From Haloarcula salina (lineage in GTDB: Archaea > Halobacteriota > Halobacteria > Halobacteriales > Haloarculaceae): a stretch of 64,000 nt of DNA. Made by a program: the position numbers and the translations under genes. How positions within the stretch are numbered: the stretch's first letter is position 1; each line of letters starts with the position of its first letter. The notes beneath the pieces are model-generated. The model was given only the letters and a program-made list of their open reading frames with translations, was not told where the DNA came from and did no database searches. Shown here piece by piece: positions 1 to 7,537 of this stretch. The stretch spans positions 124,001 to 188,000 of the forward strand of contig NZ_WRXL01000004.1 of NCBI RefSeq assembly GCF_010119195.1, written 5' to 3'.

Positions 1-1140
1 GACCCGGTCTCGGCCGACGAACTCACCGAACTCGGCGCGGACGTGGTCATCAATCCCTCCGCGGTCATCGCGGACTCGGCCCTGCGGGCCCTCGAAACGG
101 GCGAGCTTGAGTACAAGGCCTCGCAGCTCGGCGACGTGATCGACGGGACCGAAGACCGCATGGGTATCCTCATCCATCGGTCGCCGGACCCGGACTCCAT
201 CGCCTCGGCGGCGGCGCTGCGAGCCATCGCCGAGAGCCGCGACGTGGAGGCCGACATCATCTACGAGGGGGAGATCGGCCACCAGGAGAACCGCGCGTTC
301 GTGAACCTCCTCGGCATCGAACTGACCTCGAGCGAGGAAGTGGACTTCGACGCGTACGACACGTTCGCCCTGGTGGACGTGGCCAAGGGCGGCGAACCCG
401 ACATCGACGTCGTCGACATCGTCATCGACCACTACGAACACGAGCACGAGTACGACCACGACGCCACGTTCTCGGACATCCGGCCGAACATCTCCGCCAC
501 CTCGACCATCCTGACGAAGTACATCCAGGAACTCGACCTCAGCCTCGACCAGAGCGTCGCGACCGCGCTCCTGTACGGCATCCGCGCCGAGACGCTCGAC
601 TTCAAGCGCGACACGACGCCCGCGGACCTCACCGCCGCCGCCTACCTCTATCCGTTCGCCGACCACGACACGCTCGAACAGGTCGAATCGCCGTCGATGA
701 GTCCCGAGACGCTCGACGTGCTCGCCGAGGCCATCCGCAACCGCGAGGTCCAGGGCAGTCACCTCGTCTCGAACGCGGGGTTCATCCGCGACCGCGACGC
801 GCTCGCACAGGCCGCACAGCACCTCCTGAACCTCGAAGGCATCACGACCACGGCCGTCTTCGCCATCGCCGACGACACCATCTACCTCGCCGCCCGCTCG
901 AAGGACATCCGGATGAACATCGGGAAGGTCCTCTCGGACGCCTTCGGCGACATGGGCGAGACCGCCGGGCACTCGACGGACGCCAGCGTCGAGATTCCGC
1001 TCGGCATCTTCACCGGGCTGGACACGAGCGACGACAATCGCGACACGCTGTTAGAACTCACGGAAGAAGCGGTCAAGCGAAAGCTGTTCGAGGCGATGGG
1101 CGTCGACAGTTCGAGCGGCGAGAGTTCGAACGGCAGCTAG
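1..1140 (+). CDS. DHH-family phosphoesterase with N-terminal TrkA-N-like end (5' truncated by window)
   Basis: The frame is open to the left edge, so the gene begins outside the window. The first ~40 visible residues (ending around GELEYKAS) look like the end of a Rossmann/TrkA-N domain, an arrangement known in haloarchaeal DHH proteins. A DHH-type phosphoesterase domain follows: metal-binding motif HRSPDPDS, then LVDVAKGG, then VIDHYEHEH where most members have DHH, and a DHHA1-like C-terminal part (KDIRMNIGKVL, GETAGHSTDAS in place of the usual GGGH). Family members hydrolyse short oligonucleotides, cyclic dinucleotides or pAp; the substrate here cannot be told. The DHY in place of DHH is odd and may affect metal binding. 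The stop overlaps by 4 nt (CTAG) the stop of the convergent PRC-barrel gene. The family call is firm, the substrate unknown. Confidence 0.88.
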   Translation, partial: DPVSADELTELGADVVINPSAVIADSALRALETGELEYKASQLGDVIDGTEDRMGILIHRSPDPDSIASAAALRAIAESRDVEADIIYEGEIGHQENRAFVNLLGIELTSSEEVDFDAYDTFALVDVAKGGEPDIDVVDIVIDHYEHEHEYDHDATFSDIRPNISATSTILTKYIQELDLSLDQSVATALLYGIRAETLDFKRDTTPADLTAAAYLYPFADHDTLEQVESPSMSPETLDVLAEAIRNREVQGSHLVSNAGFIRDRDALAQAAQHLLNLEGITTTAVFAIADDTIYLAARSKDIRMNIGKVLSDAFGDMGETAGHSTDASVEIPLGIFTGLDTSDDNRDTLLELTEEAVKRKLFEAMGVDSSSGESSNGS

Positions 1141-1442
1141 GCCGGGACTTCCTCTTCTTCGCCGTCGGTGTCGGGCTGTCGGAGCCGCTCGACGATGTCG
1201 CTGACGATGACCACGTCGCCGACGGCCTGAACCCAGCGGTAGGGGATGATGACGCCGCGGGCCTTTCGGACTTCGTCGTCGAACAGTTCCGTGTTGAGCT
1301 GGTGGAGCGCCAGCCCCGTGACTTCCTGCCGGTCGAGTTCGAGCCGCAGGTCTTCGACCTCACCCACGAACACGCCGTTTTTCGAGTAGACCTCCCGGCC
1401 CACCAGGGCCGTGATCTCCTGTGGTAAATTCTCCGTTCCCAT
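1137..1442 (-). CDS. PRC-barrel domain protein
   Basis: A 101-residue protein beginning MGTENLPQEITALVGREVYS. It has the compact beta-barrel pattern of archaeal PRC-barrel proteins: LVGREVYSKNGVFVGEVEDLRLELDR, then ARGVIIPYRWVQAVGDVVIV. Such proteins are short and widespread in Halobacteria; a role in RNA metabolism has been proposed for the family but is not settled. The frame stays open upstream, but a TATA-like element (1465-1473) centred 27 nt from the ATG at 1442 fixes a leaderless start here. The C-terminus is acidic (DTDGEEEEVPA). The gene is convergent with the DHH gene and shares a CTAG with it. Confidence 0.85.
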   Translation of the reverse strand: MGTENLPQEITALVGREVYSKNGVFVGEVEDLRLELDRQEVTGLALHQLNTELFDDEVRKARGVIIPYRWVQAVGDVVIVSDIVERLRQPDTDGEEEEVPA

Positions 1443-1464
1443 ACGCGTCCGGTCGGTCGGGCGG

Positions 1465-1473
1465 TTTATAAAG
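1465..1473 (-). promoter_or_regulatory. TATA box of the PRC-barrel gene
   Basis: Read on the minus strand this is CTTTATAAA, centred about 27 nt upstream of the ATG at 1442. This is the normal spacing for a leaderless haloarchaeal transcript and decides the start codon. Confidence 0.6.
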
Positions 1474-1714
1474 TTTCTTTGCTGACCGCTCGTGTCAGCG
1501 ACGCGACTATCGAGTCGGTCGGAACCATCGGTACTTCGACGTGTCGACAAGTCCATCCCACCGCGCAGAAACGTAGCGTGTGGGTACCGTACCACCCCCA
1601 CGGGTTCCCCACAGGATAGTACTCTCGATACCGACATATTAATCGACTGGTGAAATTCCCAGGTTTGATACCGTCCACCACAACGCTCATCTCTCTGCTG
1701 GCGTACCTGTCGGT

Positions 1715-2395
1715 ATGCCTTCGCTGGTGGTCCACTACGCGTTCGTGGGGCTGCTCGCCGCGACGCTGCTGGGCGCGGCGTTCGACAAGCGCTCGCTCCT
1801 GCTGTCCCTCCTGGTCGTGACGTTCCCGGACGTCGACGCGTTCATCGGCCTGTACTTCCAGGTCGGCCATCGGGCCGCGACGACGAACCTCGTCATCCCA
1901 GCCGCCATGGCGCTCGTCATCGCCGCGGACCTGTACGTCAGGGAGGAGTCCTATATCAGGGGGCGCTGGGGCGCGTACGGCGTCCGCGTCGCGTGGTTCT
2001 CCGTCGTCGTCTACGCGGTGGGACACGTCGTCCTCGACCTCATCACGGGCGGTGCGAACCTCTTCTGGCCGCTGTACGACCAGTTCTATCAGCTGCGCGG
2101 TCACCTCGAACTGTCGACCCAGCGCGGCATCGTCCAGACGTTCGTCGACCTCCCGGAACCGCCGTCGACAGGCGGTGCGAGCGGGGGCGGCGGGTCGACG
2201 AAGCAGGCGATGGGCAACTCCAGTCAGGTGCAGATGAGCACCGGCGTCGACCCGAACCCGGGACAGACGGAACCGGCGAACGTCGACCGCGTGTTCCCCA
2301 TCGCCCGGAGCGGGTGGGAACTGGTGGTCCTCGTGGTCGGGACGCTCGCGACGGCCACTCGGCTCGTCGTCGGCCACGACCTGCCGGAGGAGTGA
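1715..2395 (+). CDS. Membrane-bound metal-dependent hydrolase (YdjM/DUF457-like)
   Basis: A 226-residue integral membrane protein. The N-terminal half has the pattern of the LexA-regulated membrane hydrolase family (DUF457/YdjM): MPSLVVHYAFVGLL with an early His, then VTFPDVDAFIGL, later GHVVLDLITGGANLFWPL, giving conserved His/Asp residues inside or next to membrane helices. These probably bind a metal; the true substrate is unknown for the family. A Gly/Ser/Gln-rich hydrophilic loop (about residues 150-190) lies before the last membrane segment (WELVVLVVGTLATA). The ATG at 1715 gives a natural first helix. pssA follows 89 nt downstream on the same strand. Confidence 0.8.
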   Translation: MPSLVVHYAFVGLLAATLLGAAFDKRSLLLSLLVVTFPDVDAFIGLYFQVGHRAATTNLVIPAAMALVIAADLYVREESYIRGRWGAYGVRVAWFSVVVYAVGHVVLDLITGGANLFWPLYDQFYQLRGHLELSTQRGIVQTFVDLPEPPSTGGASGGGGSTKQAMGNSSQVQMSTGVDPNPGQTEPANVDRVFPIARSGWELVVLVVGTLATATRLVVGHDLPEE

Positions 2396-2484
2396 GACGG
2401 CCGACAGCCGCCGGGGGAGCGCCGACCCGCCGGCGGGCGCTCGGTTTCGAGTCCTTCATGTAGGCGGTCACCCACCGGACACGC

Positions 2485-3171
2485 ATGGGCTTCGAGGTGC
2501 GCCGCCGACTCAGCGCCGCCGACGCGGTGACGCTGTTCAACGCCGTCGTCGGGTTCGTGGCCGGAGCCGTCGCCTTCGCGGACCTCCAGATCGCCGCCCG
2601 CCTCATCCTGCTCGCGGTCATCGCGGACGCCGTCGACGGAATCGTCGCGCGAAACGGCGACAGCTCGGCCGTCGGCCCGCTGCTCGACTCCGTGACCGAC
2701 GTGGTGTCGTTCGGCGCGACGCCGAGCCTGTTCCTCTACGTGGCGCTGACGAACGAGTACGGCGGCTTCGAGACGGCCGGTCCAATCGCCTTCGTCGGCA
2801 TCGCCCTGCTGTCGTCTGCGTACGTCGTCTGCTCCATCGTCCGGACGGCCTTCTACTCGACGTACTTCGACGGGCCGGACGAGCGCCCGGGGATGCCGAA
2901 CACCCTCGGGAGCATCATCATCGCCACGGCCTACCTGGCGGGCGTGACGCATCCGCTCGTCCTGAGCGCCGGGGCGCTGGTACTCTCGGCGGCGATGATC
3001 GCCCCGTTCGACTACCCCAAGCCGGGCCCGATGCACGCGGTTCCGATGGGCGTCGTGCAGGCGGTCGCCGTCGTCGCGCCCACTGCCTTCCACCGCGCCG
3101 GGCCGCGAGCGATGCTCGCCATCGCGCTCCTGTTCTTCGCGCTCGGGCCGCGGTACTACTGGGGCGAGTAA
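2485..3171 (+). CDS. pssA: CDP-alcohol phosphatidyltransferase, archaetidylserine synthase PssA
   Basis: A 228-residue polytopic membrane enzyme. The CDP-alcohol phosphotransferase signature is complete: D48-x2-D51-G52-x2-A55-R56, then G64-x3-D68-x3-D72, which binds metal and the CDP-lipid. At least five hydrophobic segments follow. By family similarity it makes archaetidylserine from CDP-archaeol and serine. In Halobacteria this PssA type is also needed for archaeosortase-dependent lipid anchoring of surface proteins such as the S-layer glycoprotein; that role is family knowledge, since no archaeosortase gene is in the window. No decarboxylase partner is adjacent. Confidence 0.88.
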   Translation: MGFEVRRRLSAADAVTLFNAVVGFVAGAVAFADLQIAARLILLAVIADAVDGIVARNGDSSAVGPLLDSVTDVVSFGATPSLFLYVALTNEYGGFETAGPIAFVGIALLSSAYVVCSIVRTAFYSTYFDGPDERPGMPNTLGSIIIATAYLAGVTHPLVLSAGALVLSAAMIAPFDYPKPGPMHAVPMGVVQAVAVVAPTAFHRAGPRAMLAIALLFFALGPRYYWGE

Positions 3172-3192
3172 GTCGGGACCGCCCGGCCGCGA

Positions 3193-3969
3193 TCAGAGCA
3201 CGTCGTCGAGGAACGTGGAGACGACGTCGTTGAATTCGTCGGGGCGTTCGACCATCGCGAGGTGGGCGGCGTCGGGAACGAACGCGACCCCGCCGTTCGG
3301 AATCTCGCGAGCCAGCGTCTCGTGGTACTCGCGCGGCGTCAGTTTGTCGTGTTCGCCACAGATCGCCAAGACGGGCACGTCGATCTCGCCGAGGCGGTCG
3401 CGCACGTCGAAGGCGTGACAGGTCAGGAAGTCCCGGCGAGTGACCGTCTGCCCGACCGCCGCCATTTGCTCGCGAGAGCGCGCCACGGCCGCCTCGTCGG
3501 CGTCGTGGAACAGCCGATCCCGCCCGTGGAGGAAGTCGACGGCGCGCTCGAAGTCGTCGGCGAGCCACTCCCGGAGCCCGTCGAACACCGGGAGCCGAGG
3601 GCCCGTTCCGGTCAGAACCATCGCTGCGGGCGTCCAGTCGGTTTCCAGCGCGACCCACTGGGCGACGGCTCCCCCCAGGGAGTTCCCGACGAGCACCTGG
3701 GCGTCGGTCTCCTCCGCGACCGCGACCACGTCGCGGGCGTACGCGTCGAGGGTTTCGGTGCCGGGTTCGGTCACGATGTCGGTCGAGTCGCCGTGGCCTG
3801 ACAAGTCCAGTGCGACTGCCGGGTGGATCGGGCCCGCGGGACCGTACTGGTGGCCCCAGACGCGGTGTGTCGTGCCGCTCCCGTGGACGTACAGCGCCAC
3901 GGGATCGTCGGCGTCCCTGCGAGTCCGTCGATACGCCGTCGCCCGCCCGTCGTGGTCGGCGCGGTCCAT
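3193..3969 (-). CDS. Alpha/beta-fold hydrolase
   Basis: A 258-residue alpha/beta hydrolase. The features visible are the oxyanion-hole region YVHGSG, the nucleophile elbow VGNSLGGAVAQW (Ser in a GxSxG-type turn), the acid in CGEHDKLTP and the catalytic His in PDAAHLAMVERPDEF. This is a complete Ser-Asp-His triad, as in esterases or lipases of the family, with no clue to the substrate. The start at MDRADHDGR is chosen over a longer reading because a TATA-like TTTTAT (3995-4000, minus strand) lies about 28 nt upstream. The gene is transcribed away from the cdc48 operon. Confidence 0.85.
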   Translation of the reverse strand: MDRADHDGRATAYRRTRRDADDPVALYVHGSGTTHRVWGHQYGPAGPIHPAVALDLSGHGDSTDIVTEPGTETLDAYARDVVAVAEETDAQVLVGNSLGGAVAQWVALETDWTPAAMVLTGTGPRLPVFDGLREWLADDFERAVDFLHGRDRLFHDADEAAVARSREQMAAVGQTVTRRDFLTCHAFDVRDRLGEIDVPVLAICGEHDKLTPREYHETLAREIPNGGVAFVPDAAHLAMVERPDEFNDVVSTFLDDVL

Positions 3970-4085
3970 GCGACACCGTTCGGAACCGCTGTGGATAAAA
4001 ACTCGGCGCGCCCAGAGATCAGTGTGAACCGCATTCAAGCAATTCAGTCCGAAATTCCTGCCGTATAGCGTATTTCAGCGATAGA

Positions 4086-4093
4086 TTTATATA
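4086..4093 (+). promoter_or_regulatory. TATA box of the small protein-cdc48 operon
   Basis: TTTATATA is centred about 29 nt before the ATG at 4119, in a locally AT-rich stretch. It probably drives a leaderless or nearly leaderless bicistronic mRNA. Confidence 0.6.
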
Positions 4094-4118
4094 CTTATCG
4101 CACTTACTTTGAGTTAGT

Positions 4119-4364
4119 ATGACTTCAGAACAGCAGTTGTTCGACGAGACGCCCCTCCGCCGATTCGAGTACGACGACACCGTCGTGCTCGCGGCGGACG
4201 TGGGACCCGCGACCGACGCCACTGTCGACGTGGTCGACGGGACCGTCATCGTCGTGGCCGACGGGAAGCAGTACGAGCAGGAAATCCCTGCCGGTGACGC
4301 ACGAGCGTTTATCAAACACGGCGTCGTCACTATCGAACTGTCAGCGCCGGAGGAAGATCACTGA
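4119..4364 (+). CDS. Small acidic beta-rich protein (Hsp20-like, DUF7127 type) coupled to cdc48
   Basis: An 81-residue acidic protein. The alternating pattern ([49 protein letters not shown]) resembles a reduced Hsp20/alpha-crystallin beta-sandwich. It appears to match a small haloarchaeal family found next to Cdc48 genes; the DUF number is from memory. Its TGA overlaps the cdc48 ATG by one base (TGATG), so the two are translationally coupled. A role as a Cdc48 adaptor or client-handling cofactor is an inference from this context. Confidence 0.8.
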   Translation: MTSEQQLFDETPLRRFEYDDTVVLAADVGPATDATVDVVDGTVIVVADGKQYEQEIPAGDARAFIKHGVVTIELSAPEEDH

Positions 4365-6637
4365 TGAAACTCACTGTCAAACCCTTAAAACAGAAGGACG
4401 CGGGCCGCGGACTCGCCGCCATCGACCGCGCCGCGATGGACGAACTGGAACTCGAAAACGGCGATTACATCGTCCTCGAAGGCAAGCAGAACAGCCGCGC
4501 GGTCGCTCGCGTCTGGCCCGGCTACCCCGAGGACCAGGGCAAAGGCATCGTCCGCATCGACGGCCAGCTCCGCCAGGAGGCGGGCGTCGGGATCGACGAC
4601 AACGTCGGCGTCGAGAAGGCCGACGTCAACCCCGCCACGTCGGTGACCGTCGCCCTGCCCCAGAACCTCCGGGTTCGGGGCAACGTCGGCCCGATGATCC
4701 GGAACAACCTCAGCGGGCAGGCCGTCACGAAGGGCCAGACCGTCCCGGTCAGCTTCGGGCTCGGTCCGCTCTCCTCGATGTCCGGGCAGAAGATCCCGCT
4801 GAAGATCGCCGAGACCGACCCCTCGGGAACGGTCGTCGTGACCGACTCGACCGAGATCGAGGTCAGCGAGAAGCCCGCCGAGCAGATCCGCGGCGGCGAG
4901 GGCTCGGCCGGGGCCAGCGACACGCCCGACGTGACCTACGAGGACATTGGCGGCCTCGACAACGAACTGGAGCAGGTCCGCGAGATGATCGAACTGCCGA
5001 TGCGCCACCCCGAGCTGTTCCAGCAGCTCGGCATCGAGCCGCCGAAGGGCGTCCTCCTCCACGGCCCGCCCGGCACGGGGAAGACGCTGATGGCGAAGGC
5101 CGTCGCCAACGAGATCGACGCGTACTTCACGACCATCTCCGGGCCGGAGATCATGTCGAAGTACTACGGCGAGAGCGAGGAGCAACTCCGCGAGGTGTTC
5201 GACGAGGCCTCCGAGAACTCCCCCGCTATCGTCTTCATCGACGAGATCGACTCCATCGCGCCAAAGCGCGGCGAGACCCAGGGCGACGTGGAACGGCGCG
5301 TCGTCGCCCAGTTGCTCTCGCTGATGGACGGCCTCGAAGAGCGCGGGCAGGTCATCGTCATCGGCGCGACCAACCGCGTCGACGCCATCGACCCCGCCCT
5401 GCGCCGGGGCGGCCGCTTCGACCGCGAGATCGAGATCGGCGTCCCGGACAAGGAGGGCCGCAAGGAGATCCTGCAGGTCCACACCCGCGGGATGCCCCTC
5501 TCCGAGGAGATCAACATCGAAAACTACGCCGAAAACACCCACGGCTTCGTCGGCGCTGACCTCGCCTCCCTCACGAAAGAGAGCGCGATGAACGCGCTGC
5601 GTCGCATCCGGCCCGAACTCGACCTCGAATCCGACGAGATCGACGCCGAGGTGCTGGAGCGTCTGGAGATCAGCCACGAGGACTTCCGCGAGGCGATGAA
5701 GGGCATCGAGCCCTCCGCGCTCCGAGAGGTCTTCGTCGAGGTTCCGGACGTCACCTGGGACTCCGTCGGCGGGCTCGAAGACACCAAGGAACGGCTCCGG
5801 GAGACCATCCAGTGGCCCCTTGAGTACGAAGCCGTCTTCGAGTCGATGGACCTCGAAGCCGCGAAGGGGGTCCTGCTGTACGGCCCGCCCGGCACGGGGA
5901 AGACCCTGCTGGCGAAGGCCGTCGCCAACGAGGCCCAGTCGAACTTCATCTCCGTGAAGGGACCGGAGCTGCTGAACAAGTTCGTCGGTGAGTCCGAGAA
6001 GGGCGTCCGCGAGGTGTTCAGCAAGGCCCGCGAGAACGCCCCCACGGTGGTGTTCTTCGACGAGATCGACTCCATCGCCACCGAGCGTGGCGGGGGGACG
6101 ACCGACTCCGGCGTCGGCGAGCGCGTCGTCAGCCAGTTGCTGACGGAGCTCGACGGCATCGAGGACATGGAGAACGTCGTCGTCGTCGCGACGACGAACC
6201 GCCCGGACCTCATCGACGACGCGCTGTTGCGCCCCGGACGGCTGGACCGGCACGTCCACGTGCCCGTCCCCGACGAGGACGCCCGGCGCGCCATCTTCCA
6301 GGTCCACACCCGGAACAAGCCGCTGGCCGACGGCGTCGACCTCGACGGCCTGGCCAACCGCACGGACGGCTACGTCGGGGCCGACATCGAGGCGGTCGCC
6401 CGCGAGGCGTCCATGGCCGCGACCCGGGAGTTCATCAACAGCGTGGACCCCGAGGAGATCGGTGACAGCGTCAGCAACGTCCGCGTGACGATGGACCACT
6501 TCGAGCACGCCCTCGAGGAGGTCGGTCCGAGCGTCACCGAGGACACCCGCGAGCGCTACGACGAGATCGAACAGCGCTTCGAGCGGGCCGAACCCGGCGT
6601 GAGCGAAGACACCGGCGCGAGCCGCACCTTCCAGTAG
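4364..6637 (+). CDS. cdc48: Cdc48/VCP-family AAA+ ATPase
   Basis: A 757-residue AAA+ unfoldase of the Cdc48/p97 type. Residues 1 to about 185 form the N domain (double-psi barrel start [19 protein letters not shown]). D1 has Walker A GPPGTGKT near residue 234 and Walker B VFIDEIDS near 290. D2 has Walker A GPPGTGKT near 507 and Walker B VFFDEIDS near 563. Arg-finger and sensor motifs ([38 protein letters not shown]) are intact in both rings. It should form a hexamer that extracts and unfolds proteins, in archaea probably for the 20S proteasome. The C-terminus (SRTFQ) lacks a clear HbYX motif. It is the second gene of a two-gene operon. Confidence 0.96.
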   Translation: MKLTVKPLKQKDAGRGLAAIDRAAMDELELENGDYIVLEGKQNSRAVARVWPGYPEDQGKGIVRIDGQLRQEAGVGIDDNVGVEKADVNPATSVTVALPQNLRVRGNVGPMIRNNLSGQAVTKGQTVPVSFGLGPLSSMSGQKIPLKIAETDPSGTVVVTDSTEIEVSEKPAEQIRGGEGSAGASDTPDVTYEDIGGLDNELEQVREMIELPMRHPELFQQLGIEPPKGVLLHGPPGTGKTLMAKAVANEIDAYFTTISGPEIMSKYYGESEEQLREVFDEASENSPAIVFIDEIDSIAPKRGETQGDVERRVVAQLLSLMDGLEERGQVIVIGATNRVDAIDPALRRGGRFDREIEIGVPDKEGRKEILQVHTRGMPLSEEINIENYAENTHGFVGADLASLTKESAMNALRRIRPELDLESDEIDAEVLERLEISHEDFREAMKGIEPSALREVFVEVPDVTWDSVGGLEDTKERLRETIQWPLEYEAVFESMDLEAAKGVLLYGPPGTGKTLLAKAVANEAQSNFISVKGPELLNKFVGESEKGVREVFSKARENAPTVVFFDEIDSIATERGGGTTDSGVGERVVSQLLTELDGIEDMENVVVVATTNRPDLIDDALLRPGRLDRHVHVPVPDEDARRAIFQVHTRNKPLADGVDLDGLANRTDGYVGADIEAVAREASMAATREFINSVDPEEIGDSVSNVRVTMDHFEHALEEVGPSVTEDTRERYDEIEQRFERAEPGVSEDTGASRTFQ

Positions 6638-6640
6638 GGC

Positions 6641-7393
6641 TCACCCCTTCCGTTCGAGGGTGACTTCGAAACACTCGTACGTCTCTTTTGTCGCCCCCAG
6701 TCCGCCGATCGTCACCGATTCGCCGTCGACCGCGACGGTGAGCGACCGCTCGGCGGGTGACGGACTCGACGCCGGGTAGACGATGTTCTGGCGGACGTTC
6801 GTCACCGTCCCCTCGACCGTCGTCTCTGGTCCTCCCGCAGTCGGGACGACACGCGCTCGCGCCTCCAGCGTCACCCCGTCGCGCATCGCCAGCGCGGCTT
6901 CGAGGACCGCGAATCGGAACTCGGTGAACGTCTGTGGGAACGCGGACCGCTCGGCGACGTACCGCTCGGTCGCCAACTGCCAGTAGTTCCCGAGAAACAT
7001 CGTGAAGTGATTGTACGCGAGGTTCCGGTTGGCGAACTCGGTGACCTGCGACCGTGAGGCGGTCGACGGGGAGGTGAGGACCTGGAACTGCCCCGTGAGC
7101 CCGTGGCGCACGTCGGCGGTCACCAGCAGCGGTGCCATCCCCCGTTCGATGACCCTGACGGCCGTCGCCCGGTCGCCGTATGATCGGTCGGCGTCGGTCG
7201 GTGCCCCGTGGATCAGTAGCAACACGAGGGCGCCGCGCTCGACCGCGTCCCGAAGCGACGACTCGAAGTCCGAGAGCTCCGACGCGGGCAGCGCGACGGT
7301 GAGGTTCTCCTCGGCGTCATCGATGATCGACCGCGCCGCTTCGACGACGGCGGATCGCGTGCGATGTATCCGCAGGCCCGCGTCTTCCATCAT
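6641..7393 (-). CDS. TrmB-type sugar-sensing domain protein lacking a DNA-binding domain
   Basis: A 250-residue protein from MMEDAGLRI. It resembles the C-terminal effector part of haloarchaeal TrmB regulators: a phospholipase-D-like fold region (VVEAARSIIDDAEENLTVALP; RGALVLLLIHG; RGMAPLLVTADVRHGL), then GNYWQLATERYV and a beta-rich sensor end. The N-terminal winged helix of ordinary TrmB proteins is absent, and upstream in-frame sequence back to 7465 does not supply one. It is therefore an orphan sensor domain or part of a separated regulator. The start is supported by a TATA-like element at 7414-7421. It diverges from the histidine kinase gene. Confidence 0.7.
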   Translation of the reverse strand: MMEDAGLRIHRTRSAVVEAARSIIDDAEENLTVALPASELSDFESSLRDAVERGALVLLLIHGAPTDADRSYGDRATAVRVIERGMAPLLVTADVRHGLTGQFQVLTSPSTASRSQVTEFANRNLAYNHFTMFLGNYWQLATERYVAERSAFPQTFTEFRFAVLEAALAMRDGVTLEARARVVPTAGGPETTVEGTVTNVRQNIVYPASSPSPAERSLTVAVDGESVTIGGLGATKETYECFEVTLERKG

Positions 7394-7413
7394 TGGGTCA
7401 TGACCGGGGACAG

Positions 7414-7421
7414 GTATAAAC
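7414..7421 (-). promoter_or_regulatory. TATA element in the TrmB-like / histidine kinase divergent region
   Basis: Minus-strand GTTTATAC is centred about 25 nt upstream of the start at 7393. The plus-strand reading (GTATAAAC) could also serve the divergent kinase gene, so the control region may be shared. Confidence 0.45.
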
Positions 7422-7537
7422 TCCCGCCCGCAGTCGTCCGTTCGCCGCCTCCTGTGACGGAACACGTGTCAACCACAGAGATAGTACTGGCCGCGACGGG
7501 TGTAACTTCTTTAGGTGTGGACGCCGTCCACTCGCTG

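Noticed and set aside
4385-6508. 707-codon open frame antisense to cdc48
   Set aside because: Long antisense frames are expected opposite GC-rich haloarchaeal genes; the composition is Val/Asp/Arg/Leu-biased with no domain, and cdc48 on the other strand is certain.
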